DNA of 64,000 bases from Halobacillus mangrovi (lineage in GTDB: Bacteria; Bacillota; Bacilli; Bacillales; Halobacillaceae): the NCBI RefSeq assembly GCF_002097535.1, contig NZ_CP020772.1, forward strand, positions 3,760,501 to 3,824,500, read 5' to 3'. Each line of letters begins with the position of its first letter. The first letter of the stretch is position 1. Below, piece by piece: positions 46,719 through 54,745 of this stretch. The translations under genes and the position numbers were made by a program. The notes under the pieces were generated by a model. The model ran no database searches, was not told the DNA's origin, and was given only the letters and a program-made list of their open reading frames with translations.

Positions 46719-47117
46719 CTATTCTATCACTTTCCTATTCATCCGTTCCACCCATTGATGGAGAAGGTTATTATACCGGGTCAAATTTTTATGAATTTTA
46801 ATGGCCACTTCTTCATTATAGGTATGGACGGTCAAATTACGATCATTTACCATTTCCAAAGCCAGAACAGTCTCTTCATCCTCCAACAAGTGGACCTCCC
46901 TGCAACTGCGAATGACGCTCTTCGGAGAGCCGGCATCCACCCCTTCTATGTCATATAAATATTGCTTCGCCGCTTTCCAACTTGCCTCGAAAGAAAATTC
47001 AAATCGTTGAATCGCTGCATCTCGTTCCACATCATTCGGTTTTTTAAGGTTAGCTAGCTTTTCAAAGGCAGCCAACGCTTTTTCTGCTGCTTCTAATCGC
47101 TGGTGTAATCTCTCCAT
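46719..47117 (-). CDS. HEPN toxin (HI0074-type nucleotidyltransferase partner)
   Basis: 132-residue helical HEPN protein. The RNase-type R-x4-H motif is intact (RNLTVH, Arg93 and His98, then TY), and the start shows the usual ERLHQRLEAAEKALAAFEK and FEFSFEASWKAAKQYL helices. It overlaps its partner by 25 bases. In HEPN/MNT type VII systems the MNT enzyme adds AMP to a tyrosine next to the HEPN motif (here Tyr100) and silences the RNase. A stand-alone defence or stress module. Confidence 0.9.
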   Translation of the reverse strand: MERLHQRLEAAEKALAAFEKLANLKKPNDVERDAAIQRFEFSFEASWKAAKQYLYDIEGVDAGSPKSVIRSCREVHLLEDEETVLALEMVNDRNLTVHTYNEEVAIKIHKNLTRYNNLLHQWVERMNRKVIE

Positions 47118-47416
47118 AAAATCCCCTCCTCTTTCACTTGTTGGACTAGAGAGTCTTTAGCATCATGTAAATCCACCACATCTACCTTGTAAGGAATGGT
47201 AGACTCTTCAATTTGCTCGATTAGTTTATTCCATTTAAAAGGAGAGATTGGGGAGGCGGATTCGATAGCGAGGTCGATATCCGAACTATGTTTTTCTTCC
47301 TCTCGGGCCCAAGAACCAAATAAGTAAACGCGCGCTTTTTCCTTGCCGAGCTGTTCATTCAAAATTGATTTTAGTTGTTCTAAAACTTGCTCCCGTAAAT
47401 CTGCAGGACCTCCCAT
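47093..47416 (-). CDS. MNT-type nucleotidyltransferase antitoxin
   Basis: 107-residue minimal nucleotidyltransferase with the signature GSWAREEEKHSSDIDLA (GS at 34-35, Asp46 and Asp48) and a third Asp in VDVVDL. It is first in the pair and its stop lies within the HEPN gene, as in known HEPN/MNT operons. GGAAGGG precedes the ATG. Predicted to AMPylate and inactivate the HEPN toxin. Confidence 0.9.
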   Translation of the reverse strand: MGGPADLREQVLEQLKSILNEQLGKEKARVYLFGSWAREEEKHSSDIDLAIESASPISPFKWNKLIEQIEESTIPYKVDVVDLHDAKDSLVQQVKEEGILWRDYTSD

Positions 47417-47582
47417 AATATCCCTTCCTCTTTTTGTCCCATTATAGCATATGTAGATTTTCTCTATTATGGATTTTCCTTCTCCACTTCCCCTATCAGA
47501 AATTGAATGGCTATCAGGTCCCTTATTAACAACACCAGAACCTAAATTTAGATTGCGCTATATTAAGGATAAGACCCCTAAT

Positions 47583-47605
47583 CTGGAAGACTTGATTCCG
47601 AGATA
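47583..47605 (+). repeat. Short repeat family 2, copy
   Basis: GGAAGACTTGATTCCGAGAT then ATC, two mismatches from the family form. A 62-codon open frame over this region has no ribosome site and is probably not a gene. Confidence 0.45.
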
Positions 47606-47731
47606 TCTTGAAGCAGATTTTAAACTAAAGCACCCCTTAGTTAAAAGGATTAAATAACGGTTGCATTGAATTATATATTAAATGATCAAGAGCATTTTTT
47701 GGTTAAAATAAAAAACTAAAGGAGTATTCTA

Positions 47732-48181
47732 ATGAATAATATTTTTGAGATCACATATACAGATGAGATATTAAATCGCATCAAAAACTTAAATGTAGAT
47801 TCACAACCAAAATGGGGAAAAATGGATGTCTCTCAAATGTTAGCTCATTGCTCAGCTTTCCAAGACATCGCAATGGGATACTCTTTACCCCAAAGAGGTT
47901 GGTTAGGGTTATTAGTAGGTAGATTGGCAAAACCCATCTTTTATAATGACAAACCTTTAGACCACAATATGTCGACTATTCCCACCATTTTAATTACAAG
48001 TAAAAGAGATTTTGATATAGAAAGAGATAAATTGACACAAAAAATAATAATATTTCAAAAGAATGGACCAGAGGCTTGTACAGATCATCCACATCCTTTT
48101 TTCGGAAAACTTACTTCCGAACAATGGGGAAAAGGAATCTACAAGCATCTTGACCACCATTTAAAACAATTTGGTGTTTAG
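47732..48181 (+). CDS. DUF1569-like (DinB-superfamily) protein
   Basis: 149 residues beginning MNNIFEITYTDEILNRIKNL, with KWGKMDVSQMLAHCSAFQDIAMG and a C-terminal HPFFGKLTSEQWGKGIYKHLDHHLKQF. This pattern of two helix-borne histidine sites fits the DUF1569/DinB four-helix fold, metal-binding proteins that often act as thiol-dependent transferases. AAAGGAG lies before the ATG. Isolated on the plus strand among repeats, lower GC than its neighbours. Function unknown. Confidence 0.75.
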   Translation: MNNIFEITYTDEILNRIKNLNVDSQPKWGKMDVSQMLAHCSAFQDIAMGYSLPQRGWLGLLVGRLAKPIFYNDKPLDHNMSTIPTILITSKRDFDIERDKLTQKIIIFQKNGPEACTDHPHPFFGKLTSEQWGKGIYKHLDHHLKQFGV

Positions 48182-48311
48182 TAGCAGGAGTTTAAGTATA
48201 CCGTACCATCTTAAAGTACCCTGGTTTGTCAGTTAAATAGCTTAATGACCTGATATTCCTGATGCTTATGTAATAAAGGGCTAAGGCTTTATTGAACAAT
48301 TGCCACCTATT

Positions 48312-48334
48312 GCTGAAGACTCGATTTCGAGATA
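48312..48334 (+). repeat. Short repeat family 2, best palindromic copy
   Basis: GAAGACTCGATTTCGAGATA with the internal perfect palindrome CTCGA-TT-TCGAG. Confidence 0.55.
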
Positions 48335-48379
48335 AACAAATGGGAAGAACTCTATTTCCTCTAATAACAATATGTGGAT

Positions 48380-48656
48380 TCAAGCTTGATTTTTGTCGAA
48401 CAAGTATTTAATACTTTCCAATAGCACTTCGGGAAATTCAACTTGAGCATAGTCCTTCACAAAACGAAGTCCCTTTATTTTATCTATTTATTTCATACAA
48501 GGAAGGTATCCCTCTCACAGAATTTGCAATAAAGAAATGGCCGGTCCATTTTTTCCAAGTTGGTTCACCTCGAATTACTATCTCTTCTTTAACTTCTCTT
48601 TTAAGGTCAATGGGTCAATTGTTCATAACACTTTCCCTTGTACCAATTTCTTTAAT
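48380..48656 (-). pseudogene. Nudix hydrolase remnant
   Basis: The minus strand reads EIGTRESVMNN-stop-PIDLKREVKEEIVIRGEPTWKKWTGHFFIANSVRGIPSLYEINR and, after a shift, KIKGLRFVKDYAQVEFPEVLLESIKYLFDKNQA-stop. The GTRE...KREVKEE pattern is a decayed Nudix box (GxxxE...REVxEE). At least one stop and one frameshift interrupt it and the N-terminal third is missing. Confidence 0.6.
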
Positions 48657-48676
48657 AGTTTTGTTAGCATGAAAAA

Positions 48677-48695
48677 GCACCCCGTTATGGGATGC
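48677..48695 (-). terminator. Terminator of the 52-residue gene
   Basis: GCA-CCC / GGG-TGC stem followed by TTTTTC on the minus strand, 6 bases after the stop. Confidence 0.75.
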
Positions 48696-48701
48696 CATAA
48701 T

Positions 48702-48860
48702 TTAGTAAAGTTGTTTGCTTAAGGCTTCAATCTGTTCACATGTTTGTTGCATCTTTTCATTAACCCACGCAGGATACGTTTCTTCATCCCCGCTCTTAAT
48801 TTTCGAAAGGGTTTCCAAGTAAACAATAAGATAATCAAGCTTTGATGATGGGTGCTGCAT
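48702..48860 (-). CDS. Small hypothetical protein, 52 residues
   Basis: MQHPSSKLDYLIVYLETLSK..., ending CEQIEALSKQLY. Amphipathic and helical, no signal peptide. An AGGGAGGTGATGGA ribosome site precedes the ATG and a terminator follows directly, which supports a real, independently transcribed gene despite its size. I do not recognise it. Confidence 0.6.
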   Translation of the reverse strand: MQHPSSKLDYLIVYLETLSKIKSGDEETYPAWVNEKMQQTCEQIEALSKQLY

Positions 48861-49072
48861 TCCATCACCTCCCTCCTATCGAACTATTTCGACAGAAAGG
48901 ATTTATTCCCTTCATAACAAAACACGCGCAAGGGTAACTACTCATTTATGGATCCCTCATAAATCGTGTCAAACTTAAAACGATAAGTATCGAAAGTTGG
49001 AAAGGAGTGGTTGAAAGAGGCAGCTTCCGGTAGTTTCAACTGGAGTGAATTTCTATTATATTCCGGTCCTAT

Positions 49073-49096
49073 ACTTGAAGACTCGGTTTTGAGAAT
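49073..49096 (+). repeat. Short repeat family 2, copy near element D
   Basis: CTTGAAGACTCGGTTTTGAG then AATAATTGTCTTG. Together with the next about 230 bases it is nearly identical to 56346-56583. Confidence 0.6.
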
Positions 49097-49169
49097 AATT
49101 GTCTTGAATCACCATTATTTCAAAAAATCAACCCTTTACCACATGCATTTTTTAATTTAAGAATAAAAG

Positions 49170-49433
49170 AAAATCCTCCCAAAAGTTTTTGAACTCTTGA
49201 GAGACCTCTATATTTTATAAACAATTTTAAAAACCAGTCATAATTCAGACAAGTTGTTCTTAAACCCTATGATGAAGGGGTTTTGAGGGCTATCATATCA
49301 TGCTGCCCATTCACTCGCTTAGTTAAAAGACTATACCAGACCCTGTAGAACCTTGTTAAACCAAGATTTTCCTTAACAAGTAAATTTATTAACCACAATA
49401 AGTCTTAATACTTTATCAACAGTATCCAGTCAC
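49170..49433 (-). ncRNA. Dispersed small-RNA-like element, copy D
   Basis: Core at 49287-49308 reads GGGCAGCATGATATGATAG followed by CCC. The hairpin, TGACTGG box, terminator (49174-49208, partly decayed) and the copy-A-type 5' segment ending in TGACTGGATACTG are all present. Its 3' half is almost identical to copy E. Confidence 0.55.
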
Positions 49434-49629
49434 CAAAACACCTAAATTTCAGACTAAAACAAATGGATCTTCCTATATCAGACATTTTAATAGTTCTAGC
49501 ATTTTCTTTAGATAATAAAAACGACATTTATACACCCCATCTAAACTGAATATAATTAATGCTCCTAAGTTAATACATTAAACAAAATAGATATATCCCT
49601 TCTTTAAATTAAGTGTTTTAAACAAAGAT

Positions 49630-49744
49630 TATCTAAAATTCAAGTCTTCAACTAACCTGCCCAAAAACTAATTTCCAATTCGATATCATTTCACAGTTGA
49701 CATTACACCACTAGGCTATACTGGAAGACTCGACTTCAAGATAA
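49630..49744. repeat. Inverted pair of repeat family 2
   Basis: A reverse copy (49630-49651, ending CAAGTCTTCAA) and a forward copy (49721-49744, GGAAGACTCGACTTCAAGAT) flank about 70 bases. The reverse copy is followed by CTAACCTGCCC exactly as at 56331. This looks like a very small MITE with terminal inverted repeats. Confidence 0.45.
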
Positions 49745-49873
49745 ATATAAAAAATTATCTTGAACTAACGCACCGTTAATTGAATAACACATCAATTTTA
49801 ATTAATCGCCTATATAATATATTGAGGGGCTAAGAGAAAGATCATATTATCCACCCTTCCCCATAGTAAAATA

Positions 49874-49912
49874 AATAATAGTAGATCAGCGCTTAAAACC
49901 TCTACTATTATT
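49874..49912 (-). terminator. Terminator of the prpF-like/tct operon
   Basis: Perfect 12-bp stem AATAATAGTAGA / TCTACTATTATT with T-rich tail (TATTTATTTTAC) on the minus strand, about 120 bases after the last gene. Confidence 0.7.
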
Positions 49913-50029
49913 GTATTGAATACTATTTATCCAACGGCCAGTCCTAAATCATAAAATATTGTATACTTTTGATTAGAATCTGTAACTTTTCTAATAAACA
50001 ATCCTGATGTTCTTGATCCAAAAAAATCA

Positions 50030-50275
50030 TTAGTCACTTCCAGAGATAACCATATCATCTTCTAATGTAGCTAACACCATTTTAGGAGCAACTCTATCTC
50101 CTTTTTTTATATATAACTTTTTAACATTTCCACTTATTCCGATAGAAACTTCTGCTTCAGTTTCCTCTCCTTTTATTACAAATAAAGTCTCCCATTCATA
50201 AATGTAGTCACCATTATGGACAAACACTTCTTTTACTTCTCCATGACAAGGGGAGATCACCTGTTCAGCCAGCAT
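50030..50275 (-). CDS. Lipoyl/biotinyl-like domain protein lacking the modified lysine
   Basis: 81 residues forming one biotinyl/lipoyl-type barrel: ISPCHGEVKEVFVHNGDYIYEWETLFVIKGEE in the first half and SGNVKKLYIKKGDRVAPKMVLATLED in the second. At the hairpin turn where biotin carriers have an (A/V)MKM motif it has FVIKG, so the usual modification motif is missing although one lysine is near. AGAGGTG precedes the ATG. It is the last gene of the Tct transporter operon, 26 bases after tctA. It may be a structural or regulatory partner of the transporter or a remnant carrier; function unknown. Confidence 0.7.
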   Translation of the reverse strand: MLAEQVISPCHGEVKEVFVHNGDYIYEWETLFVIKGEETEAEVSIGISGNVKKLYIKKGDRVAPKMVLATLEDDMVISGSD

Positions 50276-50301
50276 GTTTACACCTCTTTATTTTAGTAAA
50301 G

Positions 50302-51846
50302 TTATTTCGAAACTACTTTTTTCTCTCCGTAATCATTCTCATCTTGATTCGGTAATGAACTTACCTTTTGCTTCTTTTTCTTAGGAAGCATTGGGAGAAA
50401 CAATGCTGCTACCGCTATAAGGATAATTATTAGTGATATTGGACGGGTAAAGAATGATAAAAAATCTCCACTTGTTACTAATAAATGTCTTCGGAAGTTT
50501 TCTTCCATCATCAGTCCTAACACTAACCCTAGAATCATAGCTGCCGGAGAGAAATTGAACTTTTTCATAAAGAATCCGATTACCCCAAATATAACCATGA
50601 TATAGACTTGGAACATATCATTTGAAACAGCATAGGAGCCTATAATGGACAAGATGACGATAAAGGGACCCAGTATATAGTATGGAAGTTTTAAGGTTGC
50701 CGCAAAAGCCTTGACTCCGATTCTTCCACCAATAAGAACTGTAATACTTGCAATTAACATGGAAAAGAAAATACAGTACAAAAGAAGAGGCTGTGCACTC
50801 ATTAATTGTGGTCCTGGTTGAAGTCCTTGCAGTACTAACGCTGCAAGAATAACTGCTGTAGTTGGGCTTCCCGGTATTCCTAACACTAAGGTTGGAATTA
50901 TAGCCCCTCCTGCAGCAGCATTATTTGAGGTTTCAGGAGCAATAACTCCTTCTTCTGCACCTTCACCAAACTTCTTTTTGTTTTTACTGGACCGCATGAC
51001 TTCACCATATGAGACAATTGATGCAATGGATCCACCCGTGCCAGGAAGAATTCCAATTAGTGTTCCTAATACCGCTGACTTAAGTAATACCCATTTATAT
51101 TTGAGCATTTGAATGATTTTGATGGTTTCCATAGATACTTTTGTATCTTTATGATTGTTAGCGCTTTCAGTTTTTTCAATGACCTGGTTAAATACTTCGG
51201 CTAAAGCAAAAGCCCCAATCATGATTGGAATAAACTCTACGCCGTTCACTAAATATATACTGTCAAAGGTAAACCGCTCCGCTCCCATAATAGGGTCTAA
51301 ACCAATCATCGCGAGTAATATTCCCAATATACCTGAAATCCCTGCTTTCAAAGGACTTTTTGACCCAATGGATGCAATCACCATTAAACCTAGTAAAGCT
51401 AACGCAAAATATTCGGCACTTTGAATATGTAAAGCTATTTTAGAAAGAGGTGGTGCCAATAATAACATGATTATGGCAGCAAATACCCCACCAAATGCTG
51501 ATGCACTAATAGCCAAACCAAGTGCCCTTCCTGCCTTCCCTTGTTTGGTCATTGGATACCCATCAAATGTGGTAGCTACCGACTCAGGCGTTCCAGGAGT
51601 ATTAAAAAGAATAGCTGTGATGGAACCTCCGTATGCTCCACCAGCGTAGAGCGCTACAAGTAAAATAATAGAGGGTAATACACCCATATAGTAAGTGAAT
51701 GGCAGCATCAAAACGATCCCCATAGAAGAACTAATCCCGGGGAGAGAACCGAATAAAACTCCTATCAACATTCCAGCAAATATTAGTATCAAATTTGCTG
51801 GCTGAATAATCGTTTGAAAGCCTTCTGCTAGAAATTGTACATCCAC
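50302..51846 (-). CDS. tctA: Tripartite tricarboxylate transporter, large membrane subunit
   Basis: 514 residues with about 11-12 membrane segments. Typical TctA motifs include GVLFGSLPGISSSMGIVLMLP and GALIGILPGTGGSIASIVSYG-type repeats (as GTLIGILPGTGGS here), GGAYGGSITAILFNTPGTPES and GGAIIPTLVLGIPGSPTTAVIL. GTG start seven bases after AAGGAGG. It works with TctB and the TctC binding protein to import di- or tricarboxylates with cations. Confidence 0.95.
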   Translation of the reverse strand: MDVQFLAEGFQTIIQPANLILIFAGMLIGVLFGSLPGISSSMGIVLMLPFTYYMGVLPSIILLVALYAGGAYGGSITAILFNTPGTPESVATTFDGYPMTKQGKAGRALGLAISASAFGGVFAAIIMLLLAPPLSKIALHIQSAEYFALALLGLMVIASIGSKSPLKAGISGILGILLAMIGLDPIMGAERFTFDSIYLVNGVEFIPIMIGAFALAEVFNQVIEKTESANNHKDTKVSMETIKIIQMLKYKWVLLKSAVLGTLIGILPGTGGSIASIVSYGEVMRSSKNKKKFGEGAEEGVIAPETSNNAAAGGAIIPTLVLGIPGSPTTAVILAALVLQGLQPGPQLMSAQPLLLYCIFFSMLIASITVLIGGRIGVKAFAATLKLPYYILGPFIVILSIIGSYAVSNDMFQVYIMVIFGVIGFFMKKFNFSPAAMILGLVLGLMMEENFRRHLLVTSGDFLSFFTRPISLIIILIAVAALFLPMLPKKKKQKVSSLPNQDENDYGEKKVVSK

Positions 51847-51907
51847 ACTTTTTCCTCCTTACGATTCAAATTTAAAATGTGTGTTTTTTGTGAGCGCATA
51901 AAACTGA

Positions 51908-52384
51908 CTAATAGACGTAGTAACTAAGAATTTCTATCATTCCGAACCCTCTAGGGAGAGGAACACTCAATACGTTTCCAAACAAAAAGGCAAAGGCCAA
52001 TGGCAAAATAATCGATTGAATTGTAATCTTAAACCAATTCTTTTGACCTAAAAGGTAAAAAAGGGAAAATAATAGGATCATTGAGGCGAAAATGAACCCT
52101 AAATAATCAATTAAAAGTAGAAACACAAGGAGACTTACCAACATACCCACTACTGGTAGATTAATAATAGACGCTGTGTCAGACGTCTTTCTTTCACCCC
52201 TCCACTTCTTAATTGCACGAAATAGAGAAATTAGCGCTAACAAAATGGCTAAATATAGTAAAAATTGCGGAAACGCTGCCGGCCCAACCGGATCGATGGC
52301 ACCCTCAGTAGAAATCCCATAGGATGCATTCAGAAACACCACCAAAACACCGATAAGAACAATATGAAAAATAATCTCTCCCAC
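51908..52384 (-). CDS. tctB: Tripartite tricarboxylate transporter, small membrane subunit
   Basis: About 158 residues, four membrane segments, with the characteristic N-terminal DPVGPAAFPQFL motif and a C-terminal FGNVLSVPLPRGF. Start GTG at 52384 lies seven bases after GGAGG; a TTG one codon earlier is possible. Middle gene of tctC-tctB-tctA. Confidence 0.92.
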   Translation of the reverse strand: MGEIIFHIVLIGVLVVFLNASYGISTEGAIDPVGPAAFPQFLLYLAILLALISLFRAIKKWRGERKTSDTASIINLPVVGMLVSLLVFLLLIDYLGFIFASMILLFSLFYLLGQKNWFKITIQSIILPLAFAFLFGNVLSVPLPRGFGMIEILSYYVY

Positions 52385-52427
52385 CAAAATACCTCCTTTG
52401 AGGAGGCGGATTAGCTTCCGCCTGCCT

Positions 52428-53429
52428 TTATTTTAACCCAGTTTCTTTAGCTACTTTAGTAAAGGTTTGATATTCTTCTTCCCACTGTTGCTTAAACTCT
52501 TCTGGTCCCAAAAACCCTTCTCGAATATCAACTAAATTTTTTTCTGCGAATTGCTGATATTCGTCAGTTGAATAAGCTTCCTTCATTTGGTTAATATAAA
52601 ATTCTTTAGCGTATTCAGGGGTACCTTTCTCTACCACAAACCCTCTCCATGACCCTATAGTAGTATCGTAGCCCAGCTCTTTAGTAGTGGGCACATCGCG
52701 TAATTCGTCTACCTTGCTTATCCGTTCATCGTTTAAGACTACAAGGGGCTTTACCTTTTTATCTTTAATATAGCCAATTGAAGAAATAATTTTGTCTAAA
52801 TAAACATCCACTTCTCCCCCGAGCACAGCTGCTTTTACTTCTGAACCAGATTTATAGGGAATAAACTTAACTTTCATCCCCGTCTCTTCAGCCAAAGCCT
52901 TTAAAGTAAGATCATCTAAACCGCCTGGGCTGATACCTCCAAATGTTAAAGTATTTTCTTTACTTGACTCAATTAATTCTTCAAAGTTATTTATTTTACT
53001 ATCAATAGGTACGGATAAAATATAAATATCCGATTGGATGCGAACCAAAGGTTCAAAGTCCTGTTGTAGTTCTACTCCTTTTCCTCTTTCAAGAACATCA
53101 CTGATCACATGCGAAGGTGTAACTTCTAACACCGTATACCCATCGTTGGCTTGCTTTTCTGCGTATATCATTCCCACTAAACCACCACTTCCCCCTTTGT
53201 TGATCGCTTGTAAGGGTTCAGGTGAAGTTTCATTTATAATGTCCGTAAATTTTCTAGCAAACGTATCACTTGCCCCTCCCTCACCAAATGGAATCACAAC
53301 TTCCATAGGGTGGTTAGGGAAATTTTGTTCCCCATTACTTCCCGCAGATGTCTTTAGTTCGCAGCCCATCAATCCCATAATTAAAGCGCTTACAATAAGA
53401 ACAAGACTATAACGCCTTACCTTCTCCAT
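52428..53429 (-). CDS. tctC: Tripartite tricarboxylate transporter substrate-binding lipoprotein
   Basis: 333 residues of the Bug/TctC family, with lipoprotein signal (…ALIMGLMGC, Cys about 23). Signature parts: HPMEVVIPFGEGGASDTFAR, NKGGSGG, TFGGISPGGLDDL and VEKGTPEYAKEF. Bug proteins bind carboxylates through bridging waters, so a di- or tricarboxylate is expected. It starts 12 bases after the PrpF-like gene, tying transporter and isomerase together. Confidence 0.95.
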   Translation of the reverse strand: MEKVRRYSLVLIVSALIMGLMGCELKTSAGSNGEQNFPNHPMEVVIPFGEGGASDTFARKFTDIINETSPEPLQAINKGGSGGLVGMIYAEKQANDGYTVLEVTPSHVISDVLERGKGVELQQDFEPLVRIQSDIYILSVPIDSKINNFEELIESSKENTLTFGGISPGGLDDLTLKALAEETGMKVKFIPYKSGSEVKAAVLGGEVDVYLDKIISSIGYIKDKKVKPLVVLNDERISKVDELRDVPTTKELGYDTTIGSWRGFVVEKGTPEYAKEFYINQMKEAYSTDEYQQFAEKNLVDIREGFLGPEEFKQQWEEEYQTFTKVAKETGLK

Positions 53430-53441
53430 ACAATTCCTCCC

Positions 53442-54554
53442 TTAAATGTATTGAAGCCTCGTATAGACATAACCTTCCATGATCCTTCTTGCTGTTCGTA
53501 AGACTTTTACATATTGTAACTCTCCCTGTTCATATTTCACAAAAGTGCTCATGATCCCAGCAGGATGTGCTAATTTTATAGTATCAGATGGATTATCTGT
53601 AATCGTCTTAAAAATGGAATTCGGTATCTTAGAAGCAACGGCTGTACAGATGGCTCCTGTGATAGCCAAAGATTGGTGAGGCTTTTGCATGGACATCATG
53701 CGTATCACGATATCCATCTCTTCTTTCTTTCTTAGGACGCCCATTCGATCTACAAAATCCATTGACGGAGAAACAATGGCTAGTTTAGGCACAGCAGGTG
53801 ATTTTACGGTAGCTAAATGCTTTTCAATAATCCCAGCTTTTTCAGCTCCAAGTGATCTAACTTCTTCCAGTTTTTCTAGAATCTTATATTCAAATTCATC
53901 AGGCAACTCGGCACCCTTTAACCCTATATCATGTGCTCTTACAAAAACAACAGGATTAGCGCAATCCACAATGGATACATAGACATCACCGAAACTAGTC
54001 TTCAGTAAATCCATCGCTCTTCCACTAGGTAAAGATCTTCCTGTCAGAGACCCTTCAGGATCTTGAAACGTTAAATAAACGGGAGGTCCAGGATGAGGTA
54101 CACCCGGAATCTCTACATTTCCAGATTGTTTGGCCATCCCTTGTTCAACTTCTACTTCTGCTACGATTACTTTATTGGTATTTGTATTTAGAATGCTTAC
54201 TTTCGTAACTGGTGTAATCGCTTTTACATAACCTTCATCAATAGCATAGGGACCCACAGCTGAGGATATATTTCCACAATTACCTTTGAAATCTACAATC
54301 TCATCTGTTAAACTCACTTGTCCAAAGGTGTACTCAACATCAATATCCTGTCGTTCTGACTTTTTTATAATAGCTACTTTACTTGTTAATGAATTCGCTC
54401 CTCCTAATCCATCAATTTGTCTTGAATCTGGACTACCCATAACATCTAATAAAAATTGTTCCCAGGTATCAGGATCGTTCGGCATATCTTCGTATTTAAT
54501 GAAAATCCCTTTGCTTGTTCCGCCTCTCATTATGACACATGGTGTGCGTTGCAT
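53442..54554 (-). CDS. PrpF-family isomerase (methylaconitate / oxalomesaconate type)
   Basis: 370 residues of the PrpF fold (diaminopimelate-epimerase-like), which move double bonds in unsaturated tricarboxylates. It opens with the family signature QRTPCVIMRGGTSKG (catalytic Cys) and has GGANSLTSKVA, FKGNCGNISSAVGPYAIDEG (second catalytic Cys and Gly-Asn) and HPAGIM. I choose the ATG at 54554 after GAAGGG because family members begin there; the frame is open for 18 codons upstream behind another AAGGAGG, so a longer form is possible. Cotranscribed with tctCBA: it probably handles an imported aconitate-like compound. Confidence 0.88.
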   Translation of the reverse strand: MQRTPCVIMRGGTSKGIFIKYEDMPNDPDTWEQFLLDVMGSPDSRQIDGLGGANSLTSKVAIIKKSERQDIDVEYTFGQVSLTDEIVDFKGNCGNISSAVGPYAIDEGYVKAITPVTKVSILNTNTNKVIVAEVEVEQGMAKQSGNVEIPGVPHPGPPVYLTFQDPEGSLTGRSLPSGRAMDLLKTSFGDVYVSIVDCANPVVFVRAHDIGLKGAELPDEFEYKILEKLEEVRSLGAEKAGIIEKHLATVKSPAVPKLAIVSPSMDFVDRMGVLRKKEEMDIVIRMMSMQKPHQSLAITGAICTAVASKIPNSIFKTITDNPSDTIKLAHPAGIMSTFVKYEQGELQYVKVLRTARRIMEGYVYTRLQYI

Positions 54555-54676
54555 TTCTATCCCTTCTTTATATCCAATATTCATTTTACTTCGATTAATC
54601 TGGTTCATAACAAATAAAAAGACAACCTCCTTTTTTGAACTTTTAAACTATTTATTAATGAAAAGTGTAGTACACT

Positions 54677-54715
54677 GGAATTGATAAATAAAATATTCAT
54701 TTTTTATTAAATTCC
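54677..54715. promoter_or_regulatory. Probable LysR operator between prpF-like gene and lysR
   Basis: A 39-base interrupted palindrome GGAATT ... AATTCC with an A/T-rich inner inverted part (ATAAATAAAATATTCATTTTTTAT) lies in the divergent promoter region, the usual place for an autoregulated LysR activator site. Confidence 0.45.
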
Positions 54716-54745
54716 ATAAAAAAATTTTATGATGGAGGTATGAAG

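Noticed and set aside
47469..47657. 62-codon open frame on the plus strand
   Set aside because: No ribosome site, and it overlaps a copy of the non-coding repeat family 2; likely chance.
48537..48722. 61-codon plus-strand frame
   Set aside because: Shadow of the Nudix remnant and the terminator on the minus strand; no ribosome site.
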